DNA of 64,000 bases. Origin: Delphinus delphis (lineage: Eukaryota; Chordata; Mammalia; Artiodactyla; Delphinidae). The position numbers were made by a program, and so were the translations under genes. Within the stretch, counting starts at the first letter, position 1, and each line of letters starts with the position of its first letter. The stretch spans positions 123,528,582-123,592,581 of the forward strand of contig NC_082683.1 in the NCBI RefSeq assembly GCF_949987515.2. Reading direction: 5' to 3'. Positions 1-13,320 of the stretch are shown piece by piece. A model generated the notes under the pieces. The model did not search any database, was not told the origin of the DNA, and saw only the letters and a program-made list of their open reading frames with translations.

Positions 1-1318
1 CTCCTCCAGCCCAGAGTCACCTCAGCCACTTCCCGAGGGACATGAGAAATCCTTCGCCCACTGGATTGGTCGCAGCAGGAGGTTTCCTAAACAGCAGCTG
101 TCCGGGCTGCCCACAGCAAGTGTCCCTCTGCCCTGCACTGCCGCCACCCAGTGTACGGGACTGGGGGCAAAGGACCTCAGTCCCAGCTCTGCCTGAGGGG
201 CGGACGGGCCAGGGCTGTGTAGAGAAGTGGGATGGGAGGTGGGGACCACGCTGGTCAGTGTGCAGGCTGCAGGCACAGCTCTCCCGTCTTCATTCCTTGT
301 GCTCTGGCACAGCGGCCAGTGACCCACTTTTATTTTCTTCCTGTTTCTCTGAGAGCGGCGTGCTCTTCGGGAGTCTGGTTCCTTTACCCTCAGTCATCAC
401 TCACATACCACCTGCCCACCCTGCCCCGTCTCCTCCCTCTGTTTTCCCCCTTCCCCATGCTGCCTGTGGGCATGGGGGCCCCTTAAGCTTCCACCTCAGT
501 CTCAGGGACAGCCAGGGCCCCTGGCTCTCAGCAGCCCCCCTTCTTGTCCCTCCCCCTCAGGGACCCCAGAGGCCAGGGCGGAGGTCCCGGAGGATGAGGC
601 GCCACCTGGAGCCCTCTGGCCAGAGCCTCCTGAAAGCACGTCTTACATTTAACTCCCACCGTTGCTACTTCAGGAAAACAGAGGCAAGCGAGGGTCTGAG
701 TGTTGCAAGGAAGACGTCCCTGCCTGAGCAGATCTTCAGATGGCCCGGGCCACGGCAGTGTGGGGTCAGGGGTGGTGTGAGTGGGCCTGTCCCTCCCCAC
801 CTGCCTCTCCTCACTGGACATGACGAGATGGAAGCCCTACAGCTAGCAGAATGATTTACAGTTCAGCAGCTGCACTTGCAGAAACTCAATCCTGGCCTTG
901 GATTGCTGGAGACTCAAGAAAATGATGTTTATACATCTGCCTCTCCTACGAGCTCCCTGCAATCTGGGCCCATATCTTATTCCTCCTGCAGGGCTGGCTG
1001 GCACACGGAGTGCCAGGCTCCTGTGGGGAGGATTCCCACCTGGCATGGCTTCCTTGGGGGTTAAAACCTGGGCAGGGGTCTAGAACACGAGGAGTGGAGC
1101 TCAGGAAGCCCTCCTTTCTGGCCTGCTTCCAGCCCCAAAGCCCCACAGACACTCTGGGTGGGATTTAACGATTTCCCACCAAGAACGATATGAATTTTGC
1201 TCTCTGCTTCCCTCTGGCTGAGCCCCAGAGGAGACCAGTATGGCCATAGGGTGGGTATGGGGGAAAGAAGACAAGAAGGTTGAACAACCAGGACATTAAC
1301 CAAAAAGAAAATGACAGG
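1..1318. other. GC-rich unique sequence, no gene recognised
   Basis: This is a GC-rich, C/T- and proline-codon-rich stretch. A 270-codon open frame lies on the plus strand at 42-854, but its translation is low-complexity (Pro/Ser/Gly/Arg) with no domain I recognise, and overlapping frames on both strands are equally open, as expected from base composition. No repeat family was recognised here. Confidence 0.5.
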
Positions 1319-1534
1319 GCTTCCCTGGTGGTATAGTGGTTGAGAGTCCACCTGCCGATGCAGGGGACACGGGTTCATGCCCCGGTCCGGGAAGATCCCA
1401 CATGCCACGGAGCGGCTGGGTCCGTGAGCCACGGCCGCTGAGCCTGTGCGTCCAGAGCCTGTGCTCCGCAACGGGAGAGGCCACAATAGTGAGAGGCCCG
1501 CGTACCGCAAAAAAAAAAAAAAAAAAAAAAAAAG
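1319..1534 (+). mobile_element. CHR-family SINE, full length
   Basis: It begins with the CHR head 'gcttccctggtggtatagtg', contains a tRNA-like B-box region ('ggttcatgccccgg'), and ends 'gcgtaccgc' followed by an A run of about 25. The target-site duplication 'aaagaaaatgacagg' is exact at 1304-1318 and 1535-1549. This tail type is characteristic of cetaceans. Confidence 0.95.
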
Positions 1535-1879
1535 AAAGAAAATGACAGGAGGGCTGTCATGGGGGAGGGGCAGGATTTGTGGTCCACCACATTCCAGAGC
1601 CTCCTTCCCCTTGCCTCCCTGTCCACACTGCCCCTCGGACCCCTTCAAGGACACACCGCCATGCTCCAAGGGGCAGGTAGCCTCAGCTCTGCTGCTCCCA
1701 AGAGATAACGAGAGAAGAGGCATTGTCCGCCACAGAAATGAGCAACATGGAAAAGTCAGTGGAAAGAAAAACATGTTTTGATCACAGCAAGATCAAGAAA
1801 CTGGTTTGGTTCTGGCCTCGACTCTCTCATTTTTCATATGAGAAATCCAATTCAGAAGGGACATAGGACCTGCCTGAAT

Positions 1880-2065
1880 CACTGCAGTTCTTGAGACACA
1901 ACGAAGGGAGGTGGCAAGTGCCCTGGCCTTGGGGGCCAAAGTGCTGTGGACCATGGGCAAGTCACTGAACCTCTCTGAGCATCACGGGCCAACTCCACAG
2001 GGTTGTGGTGGGACTCGACAGAGATTGCTTCTGTGAACATACTGTGTCAACGGAAATACAGAAAT
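1880..2065 (+). mobile_element. MIR fragment
   Basis: The core 'gggcaagtcactgaacctct' matches the conserved MIR central domain in sense orientation. It is followed by a diverged 3' part. Ancient mammalian tRNA-derived SINE; ends are approximate. Confidence 0.75.
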
Positions 2066-2659
2066 AAAACAGAAAGGGATCTGTGGCAGAACTGGGACCA
2101 GAGCCCTGATCTCCTCAGGCCCAGGCCCCCATCCAGAGCCCGACTTGAGCTCAGGGCAGAGCGTACACTCTGGCAGGCACCCCTCCGATGGCATGCAGAT
2201 CTGTTTCCCACGCTGCAGAGGCCAGTCTCTGCTACCACATCCTTTCTCTCTGGCTTGTGGGACCTGCCGCCTACTGAGAGGGTCAGCACAGGAAAGTCCC
2301 CTCCCACCTTGTGAAAGAGCTCTGACCACTAACGCCGGGCCACGGCCAGCTGTTTGTACACTTTTGCATGAGTTAGAAAGAGGCATCTCTGCGGAGGCCA
2401 GCCCTAGGTTATCAACACCCCTCCTTCAGGTGGGTGCTCCTGGGCGCCCACTGTGAGGGGCCACAGGAAGCTTCCAGGACCCACCGGCAGCCTCAGCCTG
2501 GTGCCTTTGTCCGGGCTCAAACTGATAACCACACTTGGCCGTCCTGACCAAAGGGGTCACTAATCTCACAGAGCCAGACCCACCATCCTTCCAGCAATGC
2601 TTTATCAAGTGTTTTTTGTGACAAGGCAGCAGGGCCAAAGGGAACGGGCACTGCACCGG

Positions 2660-2865
2660 GCATTGGAAGATGCAGGTCCTTGTCCCACAATATTGCTTTC
2701 TAGTTGTGTTCCCTTAAGGAACTCAGTCAGCCACCCAGAACCTCAGTTTCCCCACCTGTCAAGTGGGAATGACAACCCCTGTCTCAAAGGGTTTGTGATG
2801 AGGCGTTGATGAGATAATACTATGAGAGTGCCTTGTAAAGTGGAAATCAGAATACGGCTCTGTTT
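2660..2865 (+). mobile_element. MIR fragment
   Basis: 'cctcagtttccccacctgtc' followed by 'aagtgggaatgacaacccct' is the sense-strand MIR core. The 3' end includes 'gatgagataatactatgaga' and 'gtgccttgtaaagtg'. Confidence 0.8.
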
Positions 2866-2869
2866 TTAG

Positions 2870-4690
2870 ATATTAGAATAATATTAGATATTATTAGCAT
2901 ATGTACTAACAAAAACTTTTAAACAATTTCATTGCTAAGATGACATAATGGTAATCTTGAGACTTTTATTACAAAATAGAAAAAGACCCTCTCTGATGGA
3001 GCAAAACCAATATATCCCTTTCTATGTGTGCAGGCATATTTTTAGGCCACATATGGGAGCATATTCTGGTAATTCAAATAGTTCTAAATTAAAACTTGGG
3101 GCAGTAAGAATATGGTGAGTACGGGGAGGAAGCCTGCCCTGAGGGTCTCTGAAGGAGGGTCTGTCTTTGGGCTCAGCCTCTTCTAGGAGGGAGAAAGCAG
3201 CCGCTTCCCCCTCCATTTCATTAGTCCACACCTCGTGGAGAGGCAGCTTGAAAAGCAGGGCTGAGAAGCACATAATGGATTTGTGAGGTTTTAATACCTG
3301 ACTGCCTACAAAAGACTAATAAAAATCCAGGGCAGGATTTTCTCAAGAGGAATGTGCCACTGTGGAATAAAAATGGAAGAGAGAAGGGAGAGTTCCAAGA
3401 AGGATTTTCCCCCATCCTCCGTGTTCATAGGTACAGGTTTTGTGTTCTTGTACGACAGTTTAAAATATACACGGTGTTAAATTAGCAGTCCAATAACAAA
3501 AATAAAAGGGCTCCCACATCGCCTTCTTTGAAGATACGTATTCAAATAGGATAAAATGTTATCACGGGCTTTTGTGTCTGGAAATAGGGTTAATTAAAGA
3601 TTTCCTGCCTGCTTTGTGAATAGGTGACACTCCCATTGAGACACCAGCAATGCCCTGCCTACTTAGTCGGCTCTGCTCATTTTCTTTCTATTCATCTGGT
3701 TTGGTCGTGGAATTCCATGGAAGCGTGACCCCGTTCAGGGACCAGAGAAGCAAAATGCTGCTGTTCACCTAGAGCCTGTGTTTGCCCAGAAAACTGATAC
3801 GTCGGGGATGCCAGGACACAAACCCAGAGGACAGGGACTTGGGTCTTCTTTCCTGAGGATCTGTAAAATGTGATGTGACTGGCCCAAGGGAAAGAGGCCG
3901 AGGGGCTCCTGGCCGATCGGTTTTCAAAGGGCAAGAGCCCAGCTGCTGGGCAGCGGCGGCTTTGTTGGACCAAAGCCCAGGGTGGCCCCTCCCAGCTCTG
4001 AGTTTTCCCCACCCCCTGCTCTCTCACAGGCGCTTTCCCTGAAACGAAAGAACCGTGATGCATTCGTTCCTTCAAAAGCGGCTTTAAAAGTGCATGAAAC
4101 ACAAGATTGAATGCCACCCAGCCCTGCCTCTGATCTGTGCCCGCACTGGGGTATTGGCACAGGCAACCCAGCAAGGAAGCCGGCCTCTCCGCCTGGGACG
4201 CAGAGCCGGTGTAGCCGCCAGATGCTCCCCGTCTCCACCCCCTTTTTCTGACCTTCTGGCCCAAGTAAGGAACAGTAGCTTGCTCATCTTTGTGTCCCTC
4301 CCAACACAGAGAACCACTGCAGAAAGCAATCCATGTCCCTCAGAAAAATACGTACATACAGGCGGGAGGGCTGGGGCGCATCTGGAGGGCCAATGGCCTC
4401 GCAATGCCAAAAAGATTATTCTAGATGCTGCCCTCAAAGCCCTTTCACCTTTTCTCCTCATCTTGCCCCAATTTTACTTAATTTTTCTTCTCCCATTCTT
4501 TCTGTTTTCTCCTCTCCTTCTCTCTTTTCTCCTTTGACATCTCAGAAGGAACTTATATAAGCAGTTATTATATTTTTATGTGTTAAACTCATTAATTTGT
4601 TAAATTAACTTGTCATTTTTAAATAGTATATTTTATTCTATATTTATAAATTCTGAAATCCTAGCTTTGGCTTCTCTTCCTTTTAAAAAA
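2870..4690. other. Unique sequence, no gene recognised
   Basis: No coding region or repeat family was recognised. The left part (2870-3620) is AT-rich and 3690-4300 is GC-richer. A polypyrimidine tract occupies about 4440-4538. Open frames in 3692-4537 overlap on both strands and look like chance. Confidence 0.5.
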
Positions 4691-4696
4691 ATTTAG

Positions 4697-5572
4697 ACCA
4701 CCTCACATCTATTAAAATGGCTATTATCGGGCTTCCCTGGCGGTCCAGTGGTTAAGACTCGGTGCTTCCACTGCAGGGGATGTGGGTTCGATCCCTGGTT
4801 GGGGAACTAAGATCCCACAGGCTGCGTGGCACAGCCAAAAAATAAATAAATAAAATAAAATGGCTATTATCAAAAAATAGAAAATAACAAGTATTGATGA
4901 GGATGTAGAGAAATTGGAATACTTGTGCATTATTGGTGGGAATGTAAAATGGTGCAGCCACTGTGGAAAACAGTTTGGTGGTTCCTCAGAAAATTAAAAA
5001 CAGAACTACCACACGATCCAGCAATTCCACTTCTGGGTATGTACCCAAAAGAACTGAAAGCAGAGTCTAGAAGAGATATTTGTACACCCATGATCATAAC
5101 AGCATTATTCACACTAGCCAAAAAGTGGAAGCAACCCAATTATTTACCAACAGATGAATGGATAAACAAAATATGATATATACATACAATGGAACAGTAC
5201 TCAGTCTCTAAAAGGAAGGAAATTCTGACACATGTTACAACATGGGTGACTCTTGAGGACATTATTCTAAGGAAAATATGCCAGATACACTAGGAGCAAT
5301 ATGGTATGATTCCACTTATAGGAGGTACCTAGAGCAGTCAAATTCATAGAGACACAGAGTAGAATGGTGGTGGCCTGGAGGTGGGGGGAGGGGAGCAGGG
5401 AGGGTTATTGTTTAATGGGTATAGTTTCAGTTTTGCAAGATGAAAAGACTTCTGTGGATGGATGGATGGTGGTAGCTGCACAATGATACAAATATACTCA
5501 GTACCACTAAGTGTCTACTTAAAATGGTTAAGGGGTAAATTTTATGAGTATTTTACCACAATAAAAATGGCA
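4697..5572 (+). mobile_element. Old L1M 3' end (ORF2 C-terminus plus 3' UTR)
   Basis: Sense-strand L1 ORF2 C-terminal sequence is recognisable: the translation around 4925-5170 reads [20 protein letters not shown], then [13 protein letters not shown] and [16 protein letters not shown], the standard L1 C-terminal segment. A 3' UTR follows, ending about 5572 at 'accacaataaaaatgg'. The copy is 5' truncated, diverged, and interrupted by a SINE at 4729-4856. Confidence 0.85.
4729..4856 (+). mobile_element. CHR-family SINE, short form
   Basis: The head is 'gggcttccctggcggtccag', with a B-box-like 'gggttcgatccctgg' and the tail 'acagccaaaaaataaataaa'. The exact 15-bp duplication 'aaaatggctattatc' at 4714-4728 and 4857-4871 shows insertion into the surrounding L1M copy. 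Confidence 0.95.
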
Positions 5573-6515
5573 GGGGGGTGTGGAATTTAGAAACACATAC
5601 TGTTAAAATTGTCTTAGGCGTTAAGACTGTCACATGCTACATCTGTGAGGGGGGAGGAGAAAAAGAAGAGGTGAGTAGGTTAGGAGTCATCGTGGGTAGG
5701 CTGCTTGTCCACAGAAAGGCTTAACCCTCAAAGCGCTGAGGAAAGCAGGAGACCTTGCCTCTATCACCCCATCCATTATTCTCCGGTTCACTGTCACTTA
5801 CTTTCCCGAGTCCAGCATGTTCCACTGCTTTCAGAGATAAAGGTAGGCAACAGCTTGTAAAATTTAGAAGCTGATGTGTATGAAGAAAAAAAAAAAAACC
5901 AGAAAAAGAAACACCAAGAAAACAACAGGCTGGTGAGCTCTGTGAAGCCTCTTACTAAGCAGGGAGGGGAATTTTCCTCTCCCTTCACGTAGGCTGTCGT
6001 CTTCAGCTTCAAGTCATCGACAACCTCCCTGGCCAGGGTTAGCCCCAGGTGGGGGACACATCCCCCCAAAACCTCTTTTTGAACTGACAGTTCATTTTGC
6101 CCTAAGTGGGATGTGAGAAACCACTCAAATCCATCTCAAAGGGACCCCGCTGCGGGTGGGTGTGAGGGAAGGAGGCTGAGCCAGCGGTCTTGCCCAGGGA
6201 CACCCAGCATGGTGTCAGCTTGGAGGAGCAGGTCCCACAGTTACAGAAGGCTTCGTTCCCCGGATGCCATGGGGTCTACTGGGGGCAGAGAGGAAGGCGA
6301 TGGGGAATGGCAGGTGGGGGGAAGGGGTTGGGTATTTTTTGGATTCCATACATATTCCACTTCTGGGCAGGTGAAAATGATTCCACTGCCACCCTCAAAC
6401 CTTTCCTGCCTCCCCTCCCTCCGTTTTCTTAATTTTTCTTCCTTTTCTTTCCAGCTTCCCCTTTCCTTCTCCAGCTTTCCCCTTTCTGCTTCATAGAGTA
6501 AGCATCAAGAGACAG
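5573..6515. other. Unique sequence, no gene recognised
   Basis: No gene or repeat family was recognised. It contains a 13-bp A run near 5887-5899 and a pyrimidine-rich stretch at about 6395-6490. Confidence 0.45.
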
Positions 6516-6827
6516 CCGTTATGACACAGAGATCAGACTTGGGGTTGCCAAGGGGGAGCGGGGAGGGAGAGGGATGCACTGGGAATTTGGGGTTGGTAGA
6601 TACAAACTACGTATTACATTTAGAATAGATAAGCAACAAAGTCCTACTGTCTAGCACAGGGAACAACATCCAATCTCCTGCGATAAACCATCATGGAAAA
6701 GAGTATTTAAAAAAGAATGTCTATGTGTGTAACACTGAGTCCCTTTGCTGTACAGCAGAGATTGGCACAGCATTGTAAATCAACTATACTTCAATAAAAA
6801 ACAAAAAAGCTGCACAAAAAAAAAGAG
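6516..6827 (+). mobile_element. L1 3' end, strongly 5' truncated
   Basis: Cetartiodactyl-type L1 3' UTR: 'tgtctagcacagggaacaac', 'ctttgctgtacagcagagat', 'cattgtaaatcaactatact', then 'tcaataaaaaa'. A probable short target duplication, 'agagacag', lies near 6508-6515 and 6828-6835. Confidence 0.85.
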
Positions 6828-6869
6828 AGAGACAGATGTTGCTTAGTTGAGCTCTTTCTCAGTGTCGCC

Positions 6870-7045
6870 CCTCGGTTAAGGGCTAACACGGGTTACGTCT
6901 TTGGATCCTCACAACAGCCATATGAGATAGGTGTAATTGCACCCATTTTACGGATAGAGGTGCTGAGGCTTTGAGAAGTTAAGTTAAATGTCCAAGGTCA
7001 CACAGTTAGAATATGCTGATGGTCTGCCTTCAAAGCCAAGACTCG
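6870..7045 (-). mobile_element. MIR (antisense)
   Basis: 'cattttacggatagaggtgc' and 'gtccaaggtcacacagttag' are the reverse complement of the MIR core. The 3' end includes 'tcctcacaacagccatatga'. Confidence 0.85.
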
Positions 7046-7440
7046 TCACTCTGTTGCTGTATTTTTTTGCAAATTCTCTTCCATTCTCTCATTCCTCTTC
7101 CACATCTTCCGCCTTCCCTTCCTTTTCCTAACGAAGTATGTCTGATGATAACGGTGTCAGTGGGGAATGGAGGAGAAGTCTGACTGATAAGGAGAGGAAG
7201 AGAAACCCTTCTTGGTCTTGACCACCATGGTTACAAACGGCCACCCGTTCTGCCCTTTGGAGAGCAGGCCAGGAGGGGTGTGATGTGTATCCTGTCACAC
7301 GTGAGATCTCCAACAGATGGAGATAGGCCAGGAGTTTAGGAAGCTTCACGAGGAAGGTGGGTGATGCAAAGTTTGGGCCCATGAATTCACCAGAGGCAGG
7401 CTCCAAGAAGCAGGGACACTGAGGGGAGGGGAGACCTAGC

Positions 7441-7835
7441 AAGTCTACTGCCGGGAATTTATTCCAAGGAACTAACCCCAAATGTGGGTATAGATATATG
7501 CACAGGAATGCCCACAGCAGCACTGTTCATAATGCATCAAAATGTGAAGCCATTTAAATGTCCAACAATAGGCAGTGGTGGCATAAATTATGGCACTCTA
7601 TGGGCACTAAAATTGATATAGAGAAATACTTAACAAGAAGGAAAGATGGTTATGATTTATTGTTCAGTGAAAAAAAGTTACAAAACTAAATGCACATATT
7701 CAAACCTCGAAGGATGGTCACCAACATACTAATGAGTCTCAGTAGCAAATTTTTTAAAATGATTTTTGTTTTCTCTTTGTTCTTTTCTATATTTACTAAG
7801 TTTTCCACAATAAGTATGCTTTGACCTCATACTCA
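7441..7835 (+). mobile_element. Old L1M ORF2 3' fragment
   Basis: Resembles L1M/L1ME ORF2 C-terminus DNA: 'ggaatttattccaaggaact', 'cagcagcactgttcataatg' and 'aaatgtccaacaataggcag', followed by an AT-rich 3' UTR. Highly diverged, with no open frame left. Confidence 0.7.
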
Positions 7836-7876
7836 CTAAAATATGAAAAATGTTGTGTTTTAAAGTGTGCGTGTTG

Positions 7877-8162
7877 GGCTTCTCTGTTGGCCCGGTGGTT
7901 AAGAATCCGCCTGCCAATGCAGGGGACACGGGTTCGATCCCTGGTCCGGGAAGATCCCACATACCAGGGAGCAAAGCCCGTGCACCACAACTACTGAGCC
8001 TGCGCTCTAGAGCCCACGAGCCACAACTACTGAGCCCGTGTGCCGCAAGAAGAGAAGCCACTGCAATGTGCACTGCAACAAAGAGTAGCCCATGCTCACC
8101 ACAACTAGAGAAAGCCCGTGTGCAGCAACGAAGACCCAACGCAGCCAAAAATAAAATAAATA
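7877..8162 (+). mobile_element. CHR-family SINE, long form
   Basis: Head 'ggcttctctgttggcccggt', a repeated 'ccacaactactgagcc' module, and tail 'cgcagccaaaaataaaataa'. The 15-bp duplication at 7862-7876 and 8163-8177 has one mismatch (cg versus tg), consistent with CpG decay. Confidence 0.95.
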
Positions 8163-8177
8163 AAAGTGTGTGTGTTG

Positions 8178-9345
8178 TAGGTTCTAAAAGCAGGTATTAA
8201 AATCCACCCAATTTTAAATAGGATGCAGTAGAATTGCTGACTTCCAAGTCATCTTTTGCTTATTTCTCATTTTCTTTAGTATTCTAGGACAGGAGAACAT
8301 TTCTTGGTGGTGAATTACTACTTTTAGGGGCAGCATCAAGTTAATAAGGACACATAGATTGTAAATATTGTTGGTATTTGATCTGGAAACAGTACTGATC
8401 TCCTTGGATACCTATTATCCTAGAATTTAGAGTTAAAATAAGACACAGGGATGGGGGAAGGAGCCTGGCAGAGCAGAAGGAACACTGGGCTGGCAGTCCA
8501 TCCTGGGCCGAAGATCTAGAACCACAAACTGTCAATCGGAACAAACCTAGAACTCCCTATAGAAGGGGCACCGAACCCCATCCATGACCTGAATTCCACC
8601 TCCAGCATCTTTCTGGCTCAACCCCCAGCTTCATGATTCTGCTACCTCCTTTCTTGGGGCCAGTGAACTAAAGGGATTATTAGGACAAAGGAGATCTCCT
8701 AGCTTCTTTACCAAGCATAAATTCCGTGATGCAGAGGGGAAGAGAGATGGTACTAAAAAAGTCTCCTTTGTCGTTTTACCCAGGGCTGTCCTGACCAAAT
8801 ATCCTATTGAGGGTCTGGCCCTTTCTCCTTGGTGCCTAGTATAGACCCTGCTGCAGATGTGTGATGGGTGCTAGCCGCTTGGCCTTGGGATCCTGGCCAT
8901 GGCAGCTCTCTGCCACCCTTCCTGTCCTCCAGCCTCTCCTCCAGCCCCGGCCAGGGCCGCAACTTCCGTGCTGCTCAGGTGAAGAGCTGCCTTCCCATCT
9001 GCCCATCTGTTCACATTTCAATCCCTCTGTGGCTTAGTGACTTTGGTTGTTTTTCACACCCCAGAACAGATCAGCTGCTAAAACCAACAATGCTTTGACA
9101 TATTTCTACATGAATCCACACCTTTCTGACTCTTTGTTCTGGAACACTCAGGTCCCTCAAGAGTCAGAGGAACGGGGACATTGGAGAGGGAACAGGTGGA
9201 GAGGGCCTTGAGGGAGCTCGAGATGGGCACATGCTTCAGAGATCATCAGAAAACACTTGAGATTAGCTCAGACAGACCTGGCCACTGGCAGACACTCCAT
9301 TTGACATTTCTAACTGTATCTGTTCAGACATTCATTCCTTTTTAA
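8178..9345. other. Unique sequence, possible weak MIR trace
   Basis: No gene was recognised. About 8455-8530 has a faint MIR-like pattern ('ggaacactgggctggcagtc'). The remainder is unassigned. Confidence 0.4.
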
Positions 9346-9349
9346 TTTA

Positions 9350-9570
9350 TAGTAATAGAAAATATTTATTACAGTGCTACTATGTGCCTAGCTCCATCTG
9401 AGCCCTTTAATTCCCAAATTCTTTAAGGTAGGTAGAGTTATTTTGATTTTATAAAGGAGCAGACAGTTTCAGGGAGGTTTAGTCACTTGCCCAGGGTCGC
9501 CTAGCTAGGTAGTGATAAAGCCAGAATTTCAATTTAGGTCTGGTTGCCTCCTAAACCTATGCACTTTCCA
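9350..9570 (-). mobile_element. MIR (antisense)
   Basis: 'gtgctactatgtgcctagct', 'tcacttgcccagggtcgcct' and 'agctaggtagtgataaagcc' match the MIR core in reverse orientation over nearly the full element. Confidence 0.85.
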
Positions 9571-9885
9571 CTTCCTGCTGAAACTGACCTCCCTCAGTCC
9601 CACAGTCTGGATGGAAATGCAAATGGAAGACAGAAGGAGGCATTTGCCAACTGTGGATACCCAATGTCAAGTGGCTGCTTTCCATGATTTATAGCTGTTG
9701 CCCTTGGGAAGAGCTGTCAAAAAGCCATTCTCACAGGACAGCCCTGTTGGAGAAAGTGATTAGCAATGGATCTATTGCTAGCCTCCTGTGCTGGTCAACT
9801 TAATGACCAAAATGAAGTCAGACTAGATGGTCCATCAGGGCCTAACCCATCAATGAGTGATTAACCCACAAAAATGATGACTTGA

Positions 9886-10110
9886 ATCCACCGATTCTCA
9901 ACCGGGGGCAGATTTTGCCCCCTAGGATTTTGGCAACATCTGCAGACCTTTGGGGTTATCACAACTTGGAGGTGCCATGGGCATCTAGTGGGCGGAGGGC
10001 AGGAATGCGGCTAAATGTGCTACAATGCACAGGACTGCCTCCCACAGCAAAGAATTATCCAGCCCTATATGCCATAGTGCAGAGGTTGAAAAGCCCTGCT
10101 CTGGGCACTC
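9886..10110 (+). mobile_element. MER20 hAT-Charlie DNA transposon
   Basis: Matches the remembered MER20 consensus: 'tctcaaccgggggcagattt', 'gttatcacaacttggaggtg', 'ggcatctagtgggcggaggg', 'acaatgcacaggactgcctc', and the terminal 'gcagaggttgaaaagccctg'. Non-autonomous element. MER20 copies are known for enhancer exaptation in the placental-mammal endometrium; nothing here shows that this copy is active. Confidence 0.85.
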
Positions 10111-10519
10111 AATCAAAAGGTATTTGACACACCTGGAGACCAAATATCAAAAACAGTAGCTATTTTGTTCCTGCAAAACTGTCACTAGGGTTAAACTGTA
10201 CAAGAATGAGTGGTGACCAAGGTGTCCACACCCTGTTGGGCTAGTCATTTGGCATTGTATATTTTTTCCAGTTTGCCTTCTTCAAGAGTGGCCCATGGAA
10301 TTTACTTAGCCCTTCTTTGGGTTAAAATCAGGAATGGAAATTTTGACCTCTAAGAGGAAAATAAATAGAAAATGAAAGTATGTGTAATAATGGAAGCTCA
10401 TATGCAAATTTTAGTTTTGAGTGTATTCTTTTCTATAAGGTTGCTCACCCCACTGCATGCCACTGCTCCAGGCCACAGATATACCTACAACCTGTCCACA
10501 CGTTAACTTTCTGGGAGAA

Positions 10520-10740
10520 GAACTTGGATTTGGACCCAGAAGAATGAAATTCAATTTCCAGCTCTACAAATATAACTAATCTTGAGCAAATCACTTATCT
10601 TTTTTAAGCTTTAGCTTAAAGAGAGCCCCCACCAATAAAAGGGGGCTAACCTATACATTTCAAAGGGATGTGAATTTTTCATTGAAGTAATTTACATTAA
10701 AGCACTTGGCAAAACCATAAAGTGTGATCGAAGCACTCAC
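10520..10740 (+). mobile_element. MIR fragment
   Basis: A diverged sense-orientation MIR: 'tccagctctacaaatataac', 'cttgagcaaatcacttatct', and a 3' part with 'ttaaagcacttggcaaaacc'. Confidence 0.6.
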
Positions 10741-11105
10741 AAGATGACGATCACACACACAGAGGGCTTCTCCTCCATGGGGCATGTGGGTTTTCTTTAT
10801 TAGATTTTTCCACATTATCACTGCCTATGTAAGTTTCTCCTGGGTGATATTCTATTTCTTATGCTGCACTGGAGAAATACTCATTATATCATGAAAGGGA
10901 AACTGAATTCAACTTATTTTACTCATGTCCCAAAGGAGATCACTGCTTCTGAGAAGACAATACATCCTTTACAATGAGAAGGCTTAGGATGATTGGGCAG
11001 ACAACGTTTATGATGTAGCTTTCCATTTTCCCGATGATGAGATCTTGACATCACCCAATGCTTTCTTTTCTTTTTTTCTTTTCTCCATAGAAAGCAGAAA
11101 AATAA

Positions 11106-11111
11106 TTTATT
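11106..11111 (-). other. Polyadenylation signal of the ATP6V0E1 retrocopy
   Basis: TTTATT on the plus strand is AATAAA on the minus strand. It lies about 21 nt before the A-rich tail of the retrocopy, the expected spacing for cleavage and polyadenylation of the parent mRNA. Confidence 0.8.
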
Positions 11112-11613
11112 CCAAAAGAGGGCAGAAATAAGAAATTCAACATGAAAATATACTTTGGTATAGTTCTGGTGGGACAGATTTTCCGTCTGGACATGTTCTC
11201 CTACTGACTGCCCCACTGGAGTCTTATTGTCATGTAACAGTTTTTAAACACGTCGCTGATTCTCATGTGGTAAGCAGGTAGGAGCCATCTTCAGATCCAC
11301 AGTTCCCAAGGAGAGAGTAATGTTATTTCTCAGAAGAACAGCACTTTCTATCTCGGAAGATTACATAAACATTTTATAGAGGCAGCACAGTTTAGATTCA
11401 ATAGGCACATCATTCATCAAAGTGTAAAGCAGGTGAGAGGAAAAAGTACTGCTTTGTAGAATAAATATTCAAATGTTGTGTGAACGTTTAAGGCAGCTGA
11501 CGGCCAAAGTGGATGACTCAAGGAAGGTGGTCTGGGTATGGAGGTGATTTTGCGTCTAGAGGAGTTTTCTTTGTGATCTCAATGACTGAGTACTGGAAAG
11601 CAGGTCTTCTTCC

Positions 11614-12690
<1,077 letters not shown>

Positions 12691-12699
12691 GCATCTGAC

Positions 12700-12815
12700 T
12701 TCTGATCCTATTGTTCTTAACCAAGGGTGGCAAAATACGGCCTACGACCCAAATCTGGGCAGCTGCCTGCTTGTAAACAAAGTTTGTTGGAACATCGCCA
12801 TGCTTTTTTTTTTTT
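12700..12815 (+). mobile_element. Probable hAT-type DNA transposon remnant
   Basis: 'gtggcaaaatacggcctacg' followed by 'taaacaaagtttgttggaac' and 'atcgccatgc' resembles one end of a common mammalian non-autonomous hAT element whose end reads like 'ggcaaactacggcctgcggg'. It is cut by a T-rich run at about 12805. I cannot name the family securely. Confidence 0.45.
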
Positions 12816-13129
12816 TTTTCCAGCCCCTGCTGGATCAATTGCATCCAACTGTCAGTGGGTGGGCCCTGAGCAACTGCAAATGGCGCTGGCAGGAGGTACA
12901 GGCTGCAGGTGGCTTGGTGGCTGTCCCTGTGCCCCAGGGAGAGAGCCTGAGGCAGGTCTGTCTTAAAGCCTATGGGGAGACATGTGGTCAGGAGCGCCCT
13001 AATCGCCCAGAGAGAGATTCAGACCTGGTCTCAGCATCCCACACCACAGCCCCCTCCTCTGATGGTACCTCTTCCTGCAGTCGTATTCATGGTGGAGCTC
13101 AGCGCAGTGAGGACCCTGGGAACGGCAGG

Positions 13130-13320
13130 CATGAAACCTAGGCGGCACCACTCACTAACGACAGTCCTCAGACTAGTCTCTTAGAGCTTTGGTTTTCTCA
13201 CCCATAAAATGGAGCACTGCTGCCGAGTACCTCATGGGGTTGTCATAAGACTGAATGGGCTGTGTGGTGGGACCCTATGTGGAAACACCGGGTGCAGGCA
13301 GGCACGCGATAAACATCGTT
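13130..13320 (+). mobile_element. MIR fragment
   Basis: 'ttctcacccataaaatggag' and 'gttgtcataagactgaatgg' are MIR core and 3' sequence in sense orientation; 'gcacgcgataaacatc' is near the 3' end. Confidence 0.7.

Noticed and set aside
42..854. A 270-codon plus-strand open frame as a novel protein gene
   Set aside because: Low-complexity Pro/Ser/Gly/Arg translation, overlapping equally open frames on both strands, GC-rich composition, and no recognisable domain or splice structure.
1061..1774. A 237-codon minus-strand frame
   Set aside because: It runs through the antisense strand of a CHR SINE and its T-run (poly-Phe), a well-known artefact.
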